DNA from: Actinobacteria bacterium UBA3028
GTDB lineage: Bacteria > Actinomycetota > Actinomycetes > Nanopelagicales > Nanopelagicaceae
Assembly (NCBI GenBank): GCA_002367715.1
Contig: DFDL01000053.1
Coordinates: 6,631-26,382 of the forward strand
Length of the DNA: 19,752 nucleotides
Reading direction: 5' to 3'
Of the stretch, positions 7,468-15,335 are shown in pieces. The translations under genes were made by a program, and so were the position numbers. How positions within the stretch are numbered: position 1 is the first letter of the stretch; the number at the start of each line of letters is the position of its first letter. The notes below the pieces were generated by a model. It made no database searches. It was given only the letters and a program-made list of their open reading frames with translations, and had not been told where the DNA came from.

Positions 7468-8232
7468 ATGAGCCAGTTAGATCAACAGCTACTTCTTAGC
7501 CGGGTGCGAGAAGGCGATCGTCAAGCATTAGCTAAGGCCATAACAATAATCGAAAGCTTTGCACAGAGTTTTAATATTTCAGAAACTCTAACTACGGCTC
7601 AGGTAATTGGAGTGACTGGAGCCCCTGGGGTTGGTAAATCAACAACTGTTGATGCCTTAATTAAACTGCTACGTCAAAAAAATTTTTCCGTCGCTGTTTT
7701 AGCCGTAGACCCCTCTTCGCCAATATCAGGCGGTGCACTTCTTGGAGACCGAATTAGATTGAGTAACCACTTCACTGATCCAAAAGTATTCATTCGATCA
7801 TTAGCAACTCGCGGTCATCTTGGCGGCCTCTCGGTTAGTACTAAAGCTATTCTGGATCTAATACAGGTTGCCAAATTTGATTACATAATTGTTGAGACTG
7901 TTGGAGTGGGTCAGAGCGAGGTTGAAGTAATGCGCATCGTAGATACCGTTGTGGTTGTTCTTGCCCCTGGGATGGGAGACGGAATTCAAGCCTCAAAGGC
8001 CGGCCTGCTTGAAATTGGTGATATTTATCTGATTAATAAATCTGACCGAGATGGCGCAAAAGAGACTGCTCAAGATATCGAGCGATCAATTTCTATGTCG
8101 CCAGCTAAAATAATCGGAGAAGTAAGTTGGATCCCTCCAGTGCTGCTAGGCACTATGCAATCAGGAAAGGGAATTGACGAGTTGATGGAAAAAATTGCAA
8201 GTCACCGAGAGTTATTAAATAAAAATGGTTGA
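7468..8232 (+). CDS. meaB: Mutase-associated P-loop GTPase MeaB/ArgK family
   Basis: A G-protein chaperone that gates cofactor loading and protects B12-dependent acyl-CoA mutases from inactivation. Motifs: P-loop GAPGVGKS at 51-58, AVDPSSPISGGALLGDR at 79-95, ETVGVGQSE at 143-151, and the guanine-specificity NKSD at 190-193. At 254 residues it is shorter than most family members (about 310-330), lacking much of the C-terminal dimerisation extension; the stop is genuine in this sequence, as the next gene starts inside it. It overlaps the CoA ligase gene by eight bases (8225-8232), so the chaperone and ligase are translated from one message. This ties the mutase functionally to anthranilate activation. 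Confidence 0.94.
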   Translation: MSQLDQQLLLSRVREGDRQALAKAITIIESFAQSFNISETLTTAQVIGVTGAPGVGKSTTVDALIKLLRQKNFSVAVLAVDPSSPISGGALLGDRIRLSNHFTDPKVFIRSLATRGHLGGLSVSTKAILDLIQVAKFDYIIVETVGVGQSEVEVMRIVDTVVVVLAPGMGDGIQASKAGLLEIGDIYLINKSDRDGAKETAQDIERSISMSPAKIIGEVSWIPPVLLGTMQSGKGIDELMEKIASHRELLNKNG

Positions 8233-9814
8233 GAGATCCGGCTTTGACACTTTCGCAAATGAGAATTTGCCTGAAAAGGCTCTCTGGCCAGAATTAATAT
8301 TGGATCATCCAGCCGCAACCTACCCCACTCGCTTAAACGCTGGATATGAATTATTGGAATCGACTATTGAACTTGTAGGTAGCAATAGGTTAGCAATTAT
8401 TGCCGCTGATGCGACTCTCACTTATGGCGAGCTACTTGAGCTTGTAAATAAAATTGGAAATTATTTAAAATCGCAGGGCGTGCAACCCGGTAATCGTGTT
8501 GCAATACGGAGTCCAAATAATGCTATGGCGGTAGCTATCTGGCTGGCTGTGATTAGGTTAGGGGCAATTGTTGTTACAACAATTCCACTACAACGTGCGG
8601 TGGAGCTCGAGAAGATCGTTGAGATCGGTAAAGTCCAATTCGCTCTTGTTGACCACAGGTTTACTGAAGAATGGGAATTGATCTCGAATTATCGAGGCAG
8701 AACTTTAGTTTTTGGTGGTGCTACGCAGTTTATTGAAGAGATCAATAAAGAGAGTCCCGAATTTGAAGTTTACGATACTGCAGCTGATGATGTCTCGCTC
8801 TTTGCATTTACATCAGGATCGACTGGCATCCCAAAAGCTACTATGCATTTTCATAGAGACATTTTGACAATAGCTGATACTTTTTCAAAAAATATTGTTA
8901 AACCAAATAGAGACGATGTCTTTGCTGGTAGTCCGCCAATTGGATTCACGTTTGGGTTAGGCGGATTGGTTATTTTTCCTCTGCGAGTTGGAGCCAGCAC
9001 AGTTCTTTTAGAGAATGCCGCGCCACCTATTCTTCTAGAGAAGATAGGTGAGCATAGAATTACCTGCTTGTTTACCGCTCCAACTGCTTACCGTGCAATG
9101 TTGCCACTGCTGATTGATAAGGACATATCTTCACTTCGTCGATGTATATCCGCTGGCGAGCACCTGCCGCTTGCAACTTGGCAGGCATGGTTTGAGGCTA
9201 CTGGTATTAAATTAATTGATGGAATTGGTGCAACCGAGTTACTGCATATATTTATCTCTGCAAGCGATGATGAAATTGTTCCGGGGCTAACTGGTAAACC
9301 AGTTCCTGGATATCAAGCAATTGTTGTTAATGAGAATTTCGATGAGGTTGTAGATGGGGAGCAAGGATTCTTGGCTGTTAAAGGGCCCACAGGCTGCCGC
9401 TACCTAAATGACTCTAGGCAGAAGGATTATGTAGTAAATGGTTGGAATATCACAGGTGATATTTACACAAAAAATTCAGATGGCTATTTCAAATATGAGT
9501 CAAGGGCAGATGACATGATTATCTCTAGTGGATACAACATTGCGGCGCCCGAGGTAGAAAATGCTTTACTAATACATCAAGTGGTTGCTGAAGCTGCGGT
9601 AGTTGGTCTACCAGATCTTGAACGGGGCATGGTAGTAACTGCCTATGTGGTGCTTCGCCCAGAATTTACCGCGTCAGATCAACTGCGCGAAGAGCTGCAG
9701 AGCCATGTAAAAAATCAGATTGCCCCTTATAAATATCCCAGAGTACTGAACTTTGTAGATTCACTTCCTAAGACAACAACCGGTAAGTTGCAGCGATTTA
9801 GATTGAAGAATTAG
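8225..9814 (+). CDS. Benzoate/2-aminobenzoate-type CoA ligase
   Basis: An AMP-forming ligase of 529 residues. The phosphate loop is at 196-204 (TSGSTGIPK), the conserved Asp at 411 (TGD), the Arg at 427 (ESRADDMIISSGYNI) and the catalytic A10 lysine at 521 (TTTGKLQRF). The A5 motif reads DGIGATELLHIF (332-343), which is the benzoate-CoA ligase hallmark rather than that of fatty-acyl or acetyl ligases. The N-terminus (NLPEKALWPELIL, YPTRLNAGYELLE) resembles what I recall of 2-aminobenzoate-CoA ligases. Likely reaction: anthranilate + ATP + CoA to 2-aminobenzoyl-CoA. With kynureninase 1.2 kb upstream, anthranilate is the natural substrate; benzoate or salicylate remain possible. It overlaps meaB by eight bases at the 5' end, and its stop overlaps the convergent mutase stop by four bases. 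Confidence 0.88.
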   Translation: MVERSGFDTFANENLPEKALWPELILDHPAATYPTRLNAGYELLESTIELVGSNRLAIIAADATLTYGELLELVNKIGNYLKSQGVQPGNRVAIRSPNNAMAVAIWLAVIRLGAIVVTTIPLQRAVELEKIVEIGKVQFALVDHRFTEEWELISNYRGRTLVFGGATQFIEEINKESPEFEVYDTAADDVSLFAFTSGSTGIPKATMHFHRDILTIADTFSKNIVKPNRDDVFAGSPPIGFTFGLGGLVIFPLRVGASTVLLENAAPPILLEKIGEHRITCLFTAPTAYRAMLPLLIDKDISSLRRCISAGEHLPLATWQAWFEATGIKLIDGIGATELLHIFISASDDEIVPGLTGKPVPGYQAIVVNENFDEVVDGEQGFLAVKGPTGCRYLNDSRQKDYVVNGWNITGDIYTKNSDGYFKYESRADDMIISSGYNIAAPEVENALLIHQVVAEAAVVGLPDLERGMVVTAYVVLRPEFTASDQLREELQSHVKNQIAPYKYPRVLNFVDSLPKTTTGKLQRFRLKN

Positions 9815-11304
9815 AAGATTTTCGTTGGCTTCCAATTTCCATAAACTTGACGTAATTGCTCAACAATTTCGCCAACAGTTGCGTAGGCCTTTATGGCTTC
9901 GACTGTGGCCGGAACTACATTCTCTCCAGCCTTAGCTACCGCCAATAAATTGTTTAGTGCCTCAGTCACTGCCTTATTGTCGCGCTTGGCACGCACCGCT
10001 TTAAGCGATGCCACTTGTTCCGATTCACTCGCTGGATTAATCTCAAATGGCTTAAACGGCGCCGACTCTGATTGAAATACATTTACGCCGACTACCTTCT
10101 TGATGCCAGATTCTATTGCTTGTGTTAATTTGTAAGAGTTTTCTGAAATTTCATTTACAAAATAGCCGTTATTAATACATTCAAGCGCTCCTCCACGCTT
10201 TTCAATATTATCCAATAGGCTCCATATTTCGCTCTCCAAAATATCTGTCATAGCTTCAAGCTCAAAGCTACCGGCTAATGGATCTGGTGAATCAAGAACT
10301 CCGGTTTCAAATGCAACAACCTGTTGAGTTCTAAGTGCGAGAGTTGCTGCATCCTGCGTGGGGACGCCTAGCGCTTCGTCAAAAGCTGAAACATGCATTG
10401 TCTGAATACCACCGAGTGCAGCCGCCATCATTTCAATTGAAGTACGAACGACATTATTCATTGATTGTTGCGCCGTTAAAGATGATCCTGCAGTAAATGC
10501 AAAAATTCTCAATTTTTCAGAGGCGGGATCTTTAGCGTCATATTTTTCGCGCATCAATCTTGCCCAGACTCGACGTGCAGCGCGAAATTTTGCGATTTCA
10601 GGAAGGAAATCGATATTCGATGATAAAAATGTGAAGAGAGTTGGGGCTACGAAATCTACTGAAACGCCACGAGAGATTGCCTGATCCAAATACTCTCTGG
10701 CATTAGCAAAGGTAAACGCTACTTCTTGGACAGCGGTGGAGCCTGCCTCACGAATATGGTACCCGCTCATGGCAAGTGATACCCACTTTGGTATCTTGGT
10801 TGCGATATGTTCTATTACATCTACTGAAAGTTTTAGACCTGCTTCTGCTGGAAAGATCTGTGTGCCACGTGCTATATATTCTTTAAGAACATCATTTTGA
10901 ATAAACATTCCAAATTTATTAGGATCCACACCGCGTTGCTCTGCTAATGCAATAAACATTGCCGCCCAGATATAACCGATTGAATTTGCAGTAGTTCTAA
11001 CCTGACTTATTTTTTCTAAAGGAATTCCATCCATCAGTATTTCGATATCTGCAAGTGAATCTATAGCTACACCTACGCGACCAACTTCACCGCGTGAAAG
11101 TGGATCATCAGAGTCGAGTCCCAGTTGAGTTGGAAGATCTAAGGCAACGCTAAATCCTGTTAATCCTTGATTAAGTAGCATTTTGAAGCGCTCGTTTGTC
11201 TCTGCTGGTGTACCAAAGCCACCATACTGACCCATCGTCCATACTCCGGGATCTGCACTAATTCCTCGGGTGTATGGATATTCTCCAGGTTTTTCTAATG
11301 ACAT
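9811..11304 (-). CDS. Divergent B12-dependent acyl-CoA mutase, large (barrel) subunit
   Basis: A 497-residue TIM-barrel subunit of the methylmalonyl-CoA mutase family, without a B12 domain of its own. Against Propionibacterium methylmalonyl-CoA mutase (alignment by eye from memory) it keeps Tyr27 (=Tyr89), Gln136 (=197), Arg146 (=207) and His183 (=244). Most CoA-channel positions are changed: Arg82 lies in a segment shortened by about three residues, Arg87 is Gly25, Ser164 is Arg103, Thr195 is Phe134, Arg283 is Thr222 and Ser285 is Phe224. It also starts about 50-60 residues later than usual stand-alone large subunits. Keeping Tyr89 and Arg207 argues against isobutyryl- or 2-hydroxyisobutyryl-CoA mutase, which carry Phe or Ile and Gln there. 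Last gene of the five-gene minus operon; its ATG overlaps the upstream stop (TAATG), with AAGGA as ribosome binding site. Family sure; substrate unknown. Confidence 0.9.
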   Translation of the reverse strand: MSLEKPGEYPYTRGISADPGVWTMGQYGGFGTPAETNERFKMLLNQGLTGFSVALDLPTQLGLDSDDPLSRGEVGRVGVAIDSLADIEILMDGIPLEKISQVRTTANSIGYIWAAMFIALAEQRGVDPNKFGMFIQNDVLKEYIARGTQIFPAEAGLKLSVDVIEHIATKIPKWVSLAMSGYHIREAGSTAVQEVAFTFANAREYLDQAISRGVSVDFVAPTLFTFLSSNIDFLPEIAKFRAARRVWARLMREKYDAKDPASEKLRIFAFTAGSSLTAQQSMNNVVRTSIEMMAAALGGIQTMHVSAFDEALGVPTQDAATLALRTQQVVAFETGVLDSPDPLAGSFELEAMTDILESEIWSLLDNIEKRGGALECINNGYFVNEISENSYKLTQAIESGIKKVVGVNVFQSESAPFKPFEINPASESEQVASLKAVRAKRDNKAVTEALNNLLAVAKAGENVVPATVEAIKAYATVGEIVEQLRQVYGNWKPTKIF

Positions 11305-12863
11305 TATTTTCCTTCAGCTTCTAGCTGTTGTTTCAAGATTTTCTTAGCAATCTTTCCAGTTGAATTAAGTGGAAATTCGGCAACAATACGTAAATCCTTT
11401 GGCTTTTTATAGGATGCCATTCGTGATTTACAATGTTCTAAAATGCGATTGGTAAGTTCATCGTGATCAACTGGACTATTTGGTACAAGAGTTACCATCG
11501 CAGTTACTTTCTGTCCCCATTCAACATCATGAATTCCCATCACAGCCACTTCTAAAACTTCAGGGATTTCCGCAATTACATCTTCAATTTCACGTGGGTA
11601 AATATTGTATCCACCGCTAATTATCATGTCACCTTTGCGGTCAACTAAATAAAGGCGATTATCTTCATCAATTCTTCCTAGGTCTCCGGTATGTAGCCAC
11701 CCATCTCGTACCGCTTTAGTAACTGTTGTATCTTGTCCTGCAGCTCCGTAATAGCCTCGCATTACATGATCGCCGCGAGTTATTACCTCGCCTACTTCTC
11801 CGGAAGGAACTTCTTTTCCATCCTCATCTACGATAAGTATCTCTACTCCGACACATGGATTACCTGCGCTAGTTAGCAACTCTGGATTTTTCGCTAATCC
11901 GAGGGCATGATCGGCCTCACTTAGAACTGTAACGGGTGGAATAGCTTCTACCAGACCGTAATACTGCACCATTTTTGTTGTAATTCTCTCGTGGCACTGT
12001 TTGATTTGATCCGGAGGCATCGGAGCTCCGGCATAACCAAGCATTCGCAGATTTGCCATCTTATCCTTGGTAATACCATCAATTGCTAGAAGTCTTGCCA
12101 CCATCGTTGGCACAAGTGCAGTTGCATTACCTCCACGGTTTTGAATTACATCGATGAATTCTTCTGGATCATATTTAGCCAGAACAATTTGCTTTGCACC
12201 GAATGTAAAGTACGGGAGCACAAATAATCCACTCGTGTGAGTGACTGGACCTGCATGCACCCAGCAATCAGTTTCGTTTGGAATTCTTCCTAAAATATCT
12301 GAAACTATATTATTTAAACTTGCAGTTCGATTTCTATGAGTTCGGATAGCACCTTTTGGATTTCCAGTTGTACCCGATGAATAATTAAGCGAAACAATGC
12401 TGTCTGGATCTATAGCCGTGGAGAAAGGATGCGAATCTTCTTTGGCTAAAAATGCTTCATATGGAGTAGTGCCACCATGATCACCATGAATTAAAATAAT
12501 GTGATCGACTAATTCGCGAACTGGGGCGGCCTCTTCCCAAAACTTGGCATCCATTATCAAAACTTTGGCGCCACAGTCATTGGTAATTCGTACCCAATCA
12601 GTTGGATGCAAGCGATAGTTTAAAGCGACTCTACATAGCCCTGCTGTGCTTATACCAAGATCACTTTCAATATAAGTTCGTTGATTTGATTGCAGATCTA
12701 ATACTCGATCGCCTGGTTCAAGTCCTAGTGACCGTAACGCACGAGCAAGTTGAAAGATTCTTGATCCAATCTCACCAAATGTCATCGCACCTTCTGAGCT
12801 CTCAACAGCAATTCGATCGCGATATTTGCGAGTTGATCTGGCTACAAGTGTTCCAACATCCAT
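11304..12863 (-). CDS. AMP-forming acyl-CoA ligase, FadD/long-chain-like
   Basis: A 519-residue class I adenylate-forming ligase: phosphate loop SSGTTGNPKG at 162-171, A5 YYGLVEA near 300, the DGWLHTGDLG and LYLVDRKGDMIISGGYNIYP motifs towards the C-terminus, and catalytic Lys504 (NSTGKIAKK). It lacks the LLHIF mark of the benzoate-type ligase next door, so it should handle an aliphatic or cyclic carboxylate; the exact acid cannot be read from sequence. It shares one base with the genes on both sides (TAATG junctions), with GGAG nine bases before its own ATG at 12863, so it is translationally coupled in the operon. Its presence beside an ADP-forming synthetase suggests two different acids, or one acid activated under different energy states. 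Confidence 0.9.
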   Translation of the reverse strand: MDVGTLVARSTRKYRDRIAVESSEGAMTFGEIGSRIFQLARALRSLGLEPGDRVLDLQSNQRTYIESDLGISTAGLCRVALNYRLHPTDWVRITNDCGAKVLIMDAKFWEEAAPVRELVDHIILIHGDHGGTTPYEAFLAKEDSHPFSTAIDPDSIVSLNYSSGTTGNPKGAIRTHRNRTASLNNIVSDILGRIPNETDCWVHAGPVTHTSGLFVLPYFTFGAKQIVLAKYDPEEFIDVIQNRGGNATALVPTMVARLLAIDGITKDKMANLRMLGYAGAPMPPDQIKQCHERITTKMVQYYGLVEAIPPVTVLSEADHALGLAKNPELLTSAGNPCVGVEILIVDEDGKEVPSGEVGEVITRGDHVMRGYYGAAGQDTTVTKAVRDGWLHTGDLGRIDEDNRLYLVDRKGDMIISGGYNIYPREIEDVIAEIPEVLEVAVMGIHDVEWGQKVTAMVTLVPNSPVDHDELTNRILEHCKSRMASYKKPKDLRIVAEFPLNSTGKIAKKILKQQLEAEGK

Positions 12864-14941
12864 TATTTAGCGCTCCGATCAGGTATCTGCTCTGCTAGCG
12901 AATAGGCGCAATCTAGGACCCAAACTCCATCTGGCAATACCGTTAAGGGGTTAATGTCTAACTCACTTCCACTTGGCCAATCAATAACTGCGTCGGTGAT
13001 TCTCAGCACAGTATCCACAAAGGTATCCCGTGCGGCAGGTGCAGCGCCTCTAACTCCGGAAAGGAGTGCGCCTAATCTAGTCTCATCTATCATCTGATTT
13101 ACCACTTTGGAATCTACTGGTAGCAAACGTACTGATACATCAGAAATTATTTCTGTCAAAATGCCACCGACTCCAACCGTTAAAACTTTTCCTAGTGGGC
13201 TTGATGTAATTCCAACAAGGGCTTCAACTCCTTTTGGAATGAAAGTTTCAACTAATACTTGGTTGCTCTTCTCTCCCGAGATTAATTGTGAAAGTCTCTC
13301 AAAAGTTTCAACCGCATCCAAGATGGTTATATCTAGCGCAACTCCACCTGCTTCACTCTTATGTAATAGGCCAGGAATTACCGCCTTCATAACTGCTCTT
13401 CCTCCAACTTTTGTAACCGCAGCAATTGCTTCGCCGCTACTTTCAATCACAGTTGAAACTGGAACTGGAACACCCACTGATCCAAAAGCCGATTTTAATT
13501 GATTTTCGGTAGCTCCAATCATTGGCGCAGTAATGGGGTTACAAAGTGGCTTTCGGTCGACAACTATCGGTGGGGTTGAAACGACCCGCAATATTTCCAG
13601 TGACCTGACTGCGCGCTCTGGCGTAGGAAAGACTGGCAGCGCAGCAGATTTGAATATTTTGTCCGCCTCTGGCGCAAGTGATTGTGAGCCAGTTCTGGCC
13701 ACTACTACTGGTATGTCACGTATATTTTTAACTGAACTTAACGCATTCGCAATTCGCTCTACATCACTGCCAACTAGTACACAGAATGTTGCAACTATCG
13801 CATCAACTTCTAAATCTTTTGCTAAAACTTCAACACATCTCTCAAATAGCTGTGGTTCAGACATTACAGCTGCCGTTACATCGACTGGGTTTGCTGTATT
13901 TCCATAGCTTGGGACTATCTGATCTAGTTGATCTCGAGTTACCTGCGAGAGTTTTGCCAGCGTTAAGCCAAACTTCTCTAAAGCGTCTGTGCCAAGAATT
14001 CCACTCCCACCTGATGTGGTAAGAATTGCGACCCTGTTACCTTTCATCGTTTTTTTGGCCGCAAAGATACTGGCGGCATCTAGTAAATGTTCTACATCAT
14101 CAACCCTAATTGCGCCAGATTTTTTGATAGCTGCATCTATAACAAGGTCTTCTGTTGCTAGAGCGCCTGTATGTGATGCCGCGGCTTGTGCGCCAGCGGC
14201 TGAACGTCCAGATTTCAGAATTGCTGTTGGTTTGGTCTTTGATATTTTCTCAAGTAATTTCAAATTAGTAAGTGACTCGACATAAATGAGAATTGCATCA
14301 ATTTTCTCGTCCTGAGTTAGCGCCTCGGCTACTTCTAGAGCTGTAAGGTCAGCTTCATTTCCAGTTGTGACTACAACACCAATTGGTAAACTTCTATCGA
14401 CTGCTAATGAATATATTCCGTAACCAAGAGCTCCTGACTGACTTACAAGTGCAATATTTCCATCATCTAAAGGAGTGTCTGGACTAGAAAAGACTGGTGA
14501 GAAAGTGGCTGTTAATTTACTCTGCCCGCCGACTGAGCCTATGCAGTTTGGACCCACTAAACGCATGCCAGATATTTTGGCAATCTTAATCAATTCGTTC
14601 TGTGCAATTTCTCCGGCCTCGCCAGCCTCAGCAAAACCAGATGACATCACAATTGCTACTGCAACCTTGGCATCTGCGCACTCTTGAACTGCAGATCTTA
14701 CTTGATCTGCAGGCAACATGATTAGTGCGAGTTCAATCTCGACCTTTACCTCACTAATACTTTTATAAGCAGGCATTCCAAGAATATTTCCACCTTTTGG
14801 GTTTACTGGATAAATTGCACCCGCAAATCCATACTTCTTCAAATACTCCATGGGCAATCTGCCCATTGCACCAGCGCGCTCAGTTGCCCCAATTACTGCA
14901 ACTGACTTTGCTGACCAGAGTGCTGAGATAGCGTTGCTCAA
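12863..14941 (-). CDS. ADP-forming acyl-CoA synthetase, fused alpha-beta type
   Basis: A 692-residue NDP-forming acyl-CoA synthetase. Order: CoA-binding domain (1-130, with VAVIGATERAGAMG at 14-27), succinyl-CoA-ligase-like domains (GPNCIG 130-135, SQSGALG 167-173), the phospho-histidine His257 in ASHTGALA, and a C-terminal ATP-grasp domain from about 470. The family interconverts acyl-CoA + ADP + Pi with acid + ATP + CoA; members include acetyl-CoA and pimeloyl-CoA synthetases. Here it could activate, or harvest ATP from, a dicarboxylic ring-cleavage product, which is inference. The start is a TTG at 14941 whose bases form the RidA stop (TTGA, 4-base overlap), so translation is coupled. Second in size of this window's genes and in the same operon as the mutase. 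Confidence 0.92.
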   Translation of the reverse strand: MSNAISALWSAKSVAVIGATERAGAMGRLPMEYLKKYGFAGAIYPVNPKGGNILGMPAYKSISEVKVEIELALIMLPADQVRSAVQECADAKVAVAIVMSSGFAEAGEAGEIAQNELIKIAKISGMRLVGPNCIGSVGGQSKLTATFSPVFSSPDTPLDDGNIALVSQSGALGYGIYSLAVDRSLPIGVVVTTGNEADLTALEVAEALTQDEKIDAILIYVESLTNLKLLEKISKTKPTAILKSGRSAAGAQAAASHTGALATEDLVIDAAIKKSGAIRVDDVEHLLDAASIFAAKKTMKGNRVAILTTSGGSGILGTDALEKFGLTLAKLSQVTRDQLDQIVPSYGNTANPVDVTAAVMSEPQLFERCVEVLAKDLEVDAIVATFCVLVGSDVERIANALSSVKNIRDIPVVVARTGSQSLAPEADKIFKSAALPVFPTPERAVRSLEILRVVSTPPIVVDRKPLCNPITAPMIGATENQLKSAFGSVGVPVPVSTVIESSGEAIAAVTKVGGRAVMKAVIPGLLHKSEAGGVALDITILDAVETFERLSQLISGEKSNQVLVETFIPKGVEALVGITSSPLGKVLTVGVGGILTEIISDVSVRLLPVDSKVVNQMIDETRLGALLSGVRGAAPAARDTFVDTVLRITDAVIDWPSGSELDINPLTVLPDGVWVLDCAYSLAEQIPDRSAK

Positions 14942-15333
14942 AGGTTGGCCACACCTTCTATTTCTAATAGCGCTTGCTCATCCCAAAGGCGAGTTACGCC
15001 AACTAAAGTCATGGCTGGAAAATTCTTTCCAATTAGCCGTTGCCAAATCTTTCCTATTTCGCGAGAATTCGCTCGGTAATCTGCTGGATCAACTGAAAAA
15101 ATATTTAGTTTTACTAGATTATCTGGAACCCCGCCCGCCTCTTTTAGCGCGGTTAGTAGGTTAGTTAGAACTTTTTCAAATTGTTCAACAATTCCATTGC
15201 CCTCAATAACTCCATCTTTATTGAGCGCTGTTTGCCCAGCCAGAAAAATTAAATTCCCACCTTCAACAACTACAGCATGTGAAAATCCAATTGCAGGAGC
15301 CAAGCTAGATGGATTTATCTTCTTAGTACTCAT
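14938..15333 (-). CDS. RidA/YjgF-family protein, possible enamine deaminase, non-canonical active site
   Basis: A 131-residue RidA-fold protein (typical length) with FLAGQTALNKDG at 30-41 and the C-terminal LLEIEGVANL strand. Canonical RidA enzymes use the Arg of a PARS motif to hydrolyse 2-aminoacrylate-type imines; here that position is Met108 (FPAMTLVGV), so it belongs to a branch with other chemistry. Glutamates in the EIE motif (124-126) are kept. In this operon the attractive role is hydrolysing the enamine of the 2-amino-5-oxocyclohexene-carboxyl-CoA expected from 2-aminobenzoyl-CoA, releasing ammonia; this is inference. GGGAG lies eight bases before the ATG. It lies two bases after the SDR stop and overlaps the next gene by four bases. 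Confidence 0.88.
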   Translation of the reverse strand: MSTKKINPSSLAPAIGFSHAVVVEGGNLIFLAGQTALNKDGVIEGNGIVEQFEKVLTNLLTALKEAGGVPDNLVKLNIFSVDPADYRANSREIGKIWQRLIGKNFPAMTLVGVTRLWDEQALLEIEGVANL

Positions 15334-15335
15334 TT

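Noticed and set aside
9811..11304. Mutase large subunit as a decaying, N-terminally truncated methylmalonyl-CoA mutase pseudogene
   Set aside because: The frame is intact over 497 codons, radical-site residues and long conserved stretches are kept, the start is coupled (TAATG) with a good ribosome binding site, and a complete small subunit and MeaB are nearby.
9811..11304. Assignment as isobutyryl-CoA or 2-hydroxyisobutyryl-CoA mutase
   Set aside because: Those enzymes replace Tyr89 and Arg207 (Phe or Ile, and Gln); both are retained here as Tyr27 and Arg146.
13107..14687. Several plus-strand open frames opposite the ADP-forming synthetase
   Set aside because: All mirror the minus-strand gene, have low-complexity Ser/Thr/Ala-rich translations and no start signals.
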